The position numbers were made by a program, and so were the translations under genes. Positions 61,289 through 64,000 of a stretch of 64,000 nucleotides of DNA are shown here, piece by piece. The notes under the pieces are model-generated. The model ran no database searches, was not told the DNA's origin, and worked only from the letters and a program-made list of their open reading frames with translations. How positions within the stretch are numbered: position 1 is the first letter of the stretch; each line of letters opens with the position of its first letter. The DNA comes from Kuafuiihalomonas sp039024635 (GTDB lineage: Bacteria; Myxococcota; Kuafuiibacteriia; Kuafuiibacteriales; Kuafuiibacteriaceae): contig JBCCQA010000016.1 in assembly GCA_039024635.1 (NCBI GenBank), positions 54,232 through 118,231 of the forward strand, written 5' to 3'.

Positions 61289-62869
61289 GTGTGGTTCGCC
61301 TACCGGACACCACTCATCACGATGATAGTGGCGTCGACCCCGTCTTCATTGCACGCAATTGAAGGCGATATAGCAGGACAGCGGGTCTACGCGCGGACCG
61401 CTGGCGCCGTGGTCAGAGTGACAGCCAAAGGTTGTCCCGGTGAACGCCTAGAGGGCGCGTTCTCATCCGAGACCATGATACGACGAGGGTCCGGGTTCCT
61501 GGTGACCACCGATAGGGGCACTCTTGTGTTGACAGCCTACCACGTGGTTGCCGGTTGCAAAGATCTGACCGTGCAAGCCGCCGACATCAACGGGCGCGTT
61601 GAGAGCGAGCAGAGTTATGATCCACGTGTATCCAAGGTAACAGAAGTCATTTGCGACCACGAGCTTGACCTCGCCGTGCTGGAGCTTGACAACACCGGGC
61701 TCGGTTTGGTGCCGGACCCAAGGTCTACGGGGCGGATTGATGTCAGACTTTCGCTCTCAAAGCAACGGCCCCACAATCAAGAGAAGCTATGGGTGATCGG
61801 CATCAATGGGCGCGGGAGCGGTGTCCGCCATGTGACCCAGGTGTCCACCACCGTCACAACCCCGGTCGCACCCCTGCGAGAGCTACTCACGGATACGGAC
61901 AGAGACTGGATTGAGGACAACGGCTTTCCCTCTCAGGATCTGTCGCTGGTCCAGCTGCTGTTCCCGATCACGCCGCTCGGCTTCTCTGGGTCCCCGATAA
62001 TCCGGAGCCGCAATGGCGGCGACGACGTCAGAGTGGTCGGCCACATATTCGCAGGCCGGGACACGTTCGGCTACGGCGCCGTAATGATGGAAACCGACTT
62101 GCAGACGCTTCCGACGGATCAAACGGAAGCGAGTACGACCTGCGAGATGCCGAACGAGTCCAGCGGTGACTTCTTTCGCTCAACGTCGTCAAAGTTCGGT
62201 GAATCACTATGCGCAGAGCTGACCCTGGAGCGGCTGGAAACGTCGAGCCCGGCCACCCAAAGTAGCCTGTTCGATAGGCTCGGCCAGAATGATCGGGAGG
62301 CCCTCAAGAGCCATCTCACTAAGCTCGGTTCGACCGGGATTGGACACGAGGATGAGCAGAGATTCGAAGTCTTTGCGGACGTCCAGCAAGACGTGAGCAT
62401 CGCCATCCCTGCCGAGGCCTTCGACCAAACCGGGAATGTCGACTTCCTGATCCCTGAAATGTGCAATCTGGTCTTCTCGGAAGGGCCCCTTACGGTACGT
62501 ATTGGGGTCGACAAGACCGCCTCGAACGACGAGACCTTTGAGTCATTGGAAGAAACCGGCGTCGACAAGTGGAAGCGCTACACGGTCACCCGAAGTTTGG
62601 GCAAAGCCTCATTATACTATCAAGTCGAATACAAGGAGAAGGCGGGATACGTCGACTCCTTGCTCTTTGACGACGGACCTCGGCTCAAGCGGGAAAAGCT
62701 CCTAGCCTACAAGTTTTGGCGCTCGGCTTATCTATTTGCCCGCAACGTCGAGGGTGCGCAGGATCGCTTGAGCTTAGACGGTGCGAAGCTCTCGAATACC
62801 CAGACCAGCGGCAGGCTTCTTCGTCAATCGGAGTTGGACGTCGCGGTGCGTCCTCGGACTGAGCGGTAG
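61289..62869 (+). CDS. Trypsin-like (chymotrypsin-fold) serine protease with an unknown C-terminal domain
   Basis: About 526 residues from a GTG at 61289 (VWFAYRTPLITMIVAS, a signal-like leader); a TTG at 61256 would overlap the previous gene. The protease domain (about 25-265) has the complete triad: His in TLVLTAYHVVAGC, Asp in DHELDLAVLELD and Ser in PLGFSGSPIIRS, with the GSGFLV start strand and HIFAGRDTFGYGAV after the Ser. The remaining some 260 residues are a two-part region (FDRLGQNDREALKSHLTKLG; FEVFADVQQDVSIAIPAEAF; RSLGKASLYYQVEYKEKAGY) I cannot assign. No PDZ domain follows, unlike DegP/HtrA. Likely an exported or envelope protease working with the two proteins encoded just before it. 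Confidence 0.82.
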   Translation: MWFAYRTPLITMIVASTPSSLHAIEGDIAGQRVYARTAGAVVRVTAKGCPGERLEGAFSSETMIRRGSGFLVTTDRGTLVLTAYHVVAGCKDLTVQAADINGRVESEQSYDPRVSKVTEVICDHELDLAVLELDNTGLGLVPDPRSTGRIDVRLSLSKQRPHNQEKLWVIGINGRGSGVRHVTQVSTTVTTPVAPLRELLTDTDRDWIEDNGFPSQDLSLVQLLFPITPLGFSGSPIIRSRNGGDDVRVVGHIFAGRDTFGYGAVMMETDLQTLPTDQTEASTTCEMPNESSGDFFRSTSSKFGESLCAELTLERLETSSPATQSSLFDRLGQNDREALKSHLTKLGSTGIGHEDEQRFEVFADVQQDVSIAIPAEAFDQTGNVDFLIPEMCNLVFSEGPLTVRIGVDKTASNDETFESLEETGVDKWKRYTVTRSLGKASLYYQVEYKEKAGYVDSLLFDDGPRLKREKLLAYKFWRSAYLFARNVEGAQDRLSLDGAKLSNTQTSGRLLRQSELDVAVRPRTER

Positions 62870-62968
62870 GCCGCCCCTTAGTAGTGGTGGTCTCGACGGG
62901 TGTGGTACGCCCCGGGCATCTCGTAGGCTCAGCTGTGCCCTGGGTTCCTCGGAGGCTCTTTTCTGACT

Positions 62969-63597
62969 TCATGCCGCCTCCTTCTGATGCTGAGACTCGT
63001 ACTCGACGGGTGAGAGCGTTCCAAGCGCCGAATGACGGCGCTTTCGGTTGTAGAAGATCTCGATGTACTCGAAGATCGCATTCATCAGTTCATGATTAGT
63101 CTGCCATTTCCGCCGGTCCAGCAACTCTACTTGCATGCGACTCCAGAATGACTCCATCATCGCGTTGTTGTAGCAGTCTCCCATCGAGCCCACAATCGGC
63201 ATGAGCCCCGAGTCCATCGCACGTCTCGTAAAGGACCACGACGTGAACTGCGTCCCGCGATCCGATTGGATAATTGAGCCGGCTTCTAGCTGTCTGTTTT
63301 CGATGGCCATCGAGAGCGCGTTGGTGGTGAGGCTCGCGGTTGGCTCGAATCAATGGACCAACCCACGACTCCGCGAAAAGAGGTCGAGGACGACTGCGCA
63401 GTACACCTTACCCTCCCTCGTAGGGTGCTCCGTGATGTCCGTAACCCAAAGGCGATTGGGCTCATCAGCTTCAAAGATCCGGCCAACAAGATCGTCCGCG
63501 ACTGGCCCCAATGGCCCTCGCTTAAACCTTCGGCGCCTAGATATCCCCTGGATGCCCGCATGGCGCATCAGGAGCTGGTAAAACGTAGACCTTCCCG
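62969..63597 (-). pseudogene. IS3-family transposase OrfB broken by frameshifts
   Basis: Homology runs across three frames. The first is MRHAGIQGISRRRRFKRG to WVTDITEHPTREGKVYCAVV and LDLFSR (first Asp). It continues after a shift near 63365-63385 as VVGWSIDSSQ, and after another near 63310-63340 as MAIENRQLEAGSIIQSDRGT (second Asp), CYNNAMMESFWSRMQ (Glu) and YNRKRRHSALGTLSPVEYES. All DDE residues are readable but the frame is interrupted, so no functional product is expected. A different IS3 subgroup from the copy at 57138, and in opposite orientation. Confidence 0.85.
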
Positions 63598-63632
63598 GAA
63601 CACTTCGAACAAGCAATAAGGGGCATTCGCTA

Positions 63633-63944
63633 CTAACCTCTGGTCTTCGGCGCCTGATTTCTCCTTGAGGCGGACTTCGCGTGTTCCCGTATGGCAATCT
63701 TCTTCAGGCGCTCTGTGAAAGGTAGCGTTCTTAAGTCGTTGTCACTTGCCGGCTTTGCCTTCTCCACGACCGCAAGAGCCTTGCTAAATATTCTGGAGGA
63801 GTCCTTGGGCGCAGGCCAAACAGCCTTGAGCAGGTCCTTGCATCGCGCAGCCGATTCCTTAGGGGCGTGCTGAAAATCGTCGGTATAGTTTCTAAAGTCG
63901 CCGCTCGCCCGCGACTTTCGGATGCGGGCTGAGTCGGTCGAGCT
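63633..63944 (-). other. Open segment of unknown origin near the right edge, possibly a truncated gene
   Basis: Between a TGA at 63945-63947 and a TAG at 63633-63635 the minus strand is open for 103 codons with protein-like composition: SSTDSARIRKSRASGDFRNY, then HAPKESAARCKDLLKAVWPA and SKALAVVEKAKPASDNDLRT, ending KIAIREHAKSASRR. No ATG, GTG or TTG start precedes the main part, so it may be the middle or end of a gene disrupted by the adjacent IS3 copy. I recognise no family. Confidence 0.35.
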
Positions 63945-64000
63945 TCACTGCGCGGCTTCGCGGCCGCCGCGTTTCCGTGCCGCTTGTCACGCAGGAGCCA

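Noticed and set aside
57106..63597. Composite transposon bounded by two IS3 copies
   Set aside because: The two OrfB sequences differ in subgroup and orientation, the left copy lacks its 5' end and the right is frameshifted, so they are not a mobile pair.

Overview
The window is GC-rich and gene-dense, with many 1-30 base gene overlaps and very short divergent promoter gaps. The content points to a Myxococcota/Bradymonadota-type (former Deltaproteobacteria) bacterium with a diderm envelope. The supporting genes are a eukaryote-like Ser/Thr kinase, a PEGA-type periplasmic protein, a lipoprotein with DUF4215 'Myxococcus cysteine-rich' repeats, ASH/HYDIN-like repeat lipoproteins, PilZ-like and hybrid-kinase signalling genes, HMG-CoA synthase, bacterial Ku/LigD and a complete TonB machine. 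The assignment is inferred from gene content; no rRNA or tRNA gene was found.

Layout. At 0-6 kb lie a secreted protein cut by the left edge and a leftward inositol catabolic operon, iolB - iolC/aldolase fusion - iolD - iolE. At 6-10.6 kb are mtaB (tRNA ms2t6A synthesis), a hybrid sensor kinase and a HAD phosphatase. At 10.6-14.6 kb are a histone-deacetylase-like enzyme translated just after a Ser/Thr kinase, and a divergent PEGA-type exported protein. At 14.9-24.8 kb is the most coherent system: a beta-helix lipoprotein, then DUF3450 - TtpC-like MotA/TolQ/ExbB - ExbB - ExbD - TonB - TPR protein - TonB-dependent receptor, read as one rightward unit dedicated to one outer-membrane import substrate.

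At 25-33.7 kb are small exported proteins (including an Arg-rich EF-hand protein), HMG-CoA synthase, a PlsB-like acyltransferase coupled to a GpsA-like dehydrogenase, and a SRPBCC protein with a histone-H1-like tail. At 33.7-44.9 kb are a hybrid kinase, trmK, a CHAD protein, a divergent NHEJ locus (ku plus a MerR/TPR gene against ligD), a REC-GGDEF-degenerate EAL protein, an esterase, and DUF1232 and DUF3228 genes. At 44.9-51.7 kb two very large surface lipoproteins converge and a PilZ-like gene follows. At 51.7-55.9 kb are pckA, a TlpA-like thioredoxin, a small lipoprotein and glutathione reductase.

The last 8 kb (55.9-64 kb) is an accessory island. An IS30-family element sits against a truncated IS3-family element. 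About 1.4 kb of degenerate sequence follows, with an IS630-like relic. Next comes an intact three-gene cassette (lipoprotein, membrane protein, trypsin-like protease), and then a frameshifted IS3-family transposase on the other strand. The cassette is the best candidate for an undescribed system; its components are all predicted to be in the envelope.
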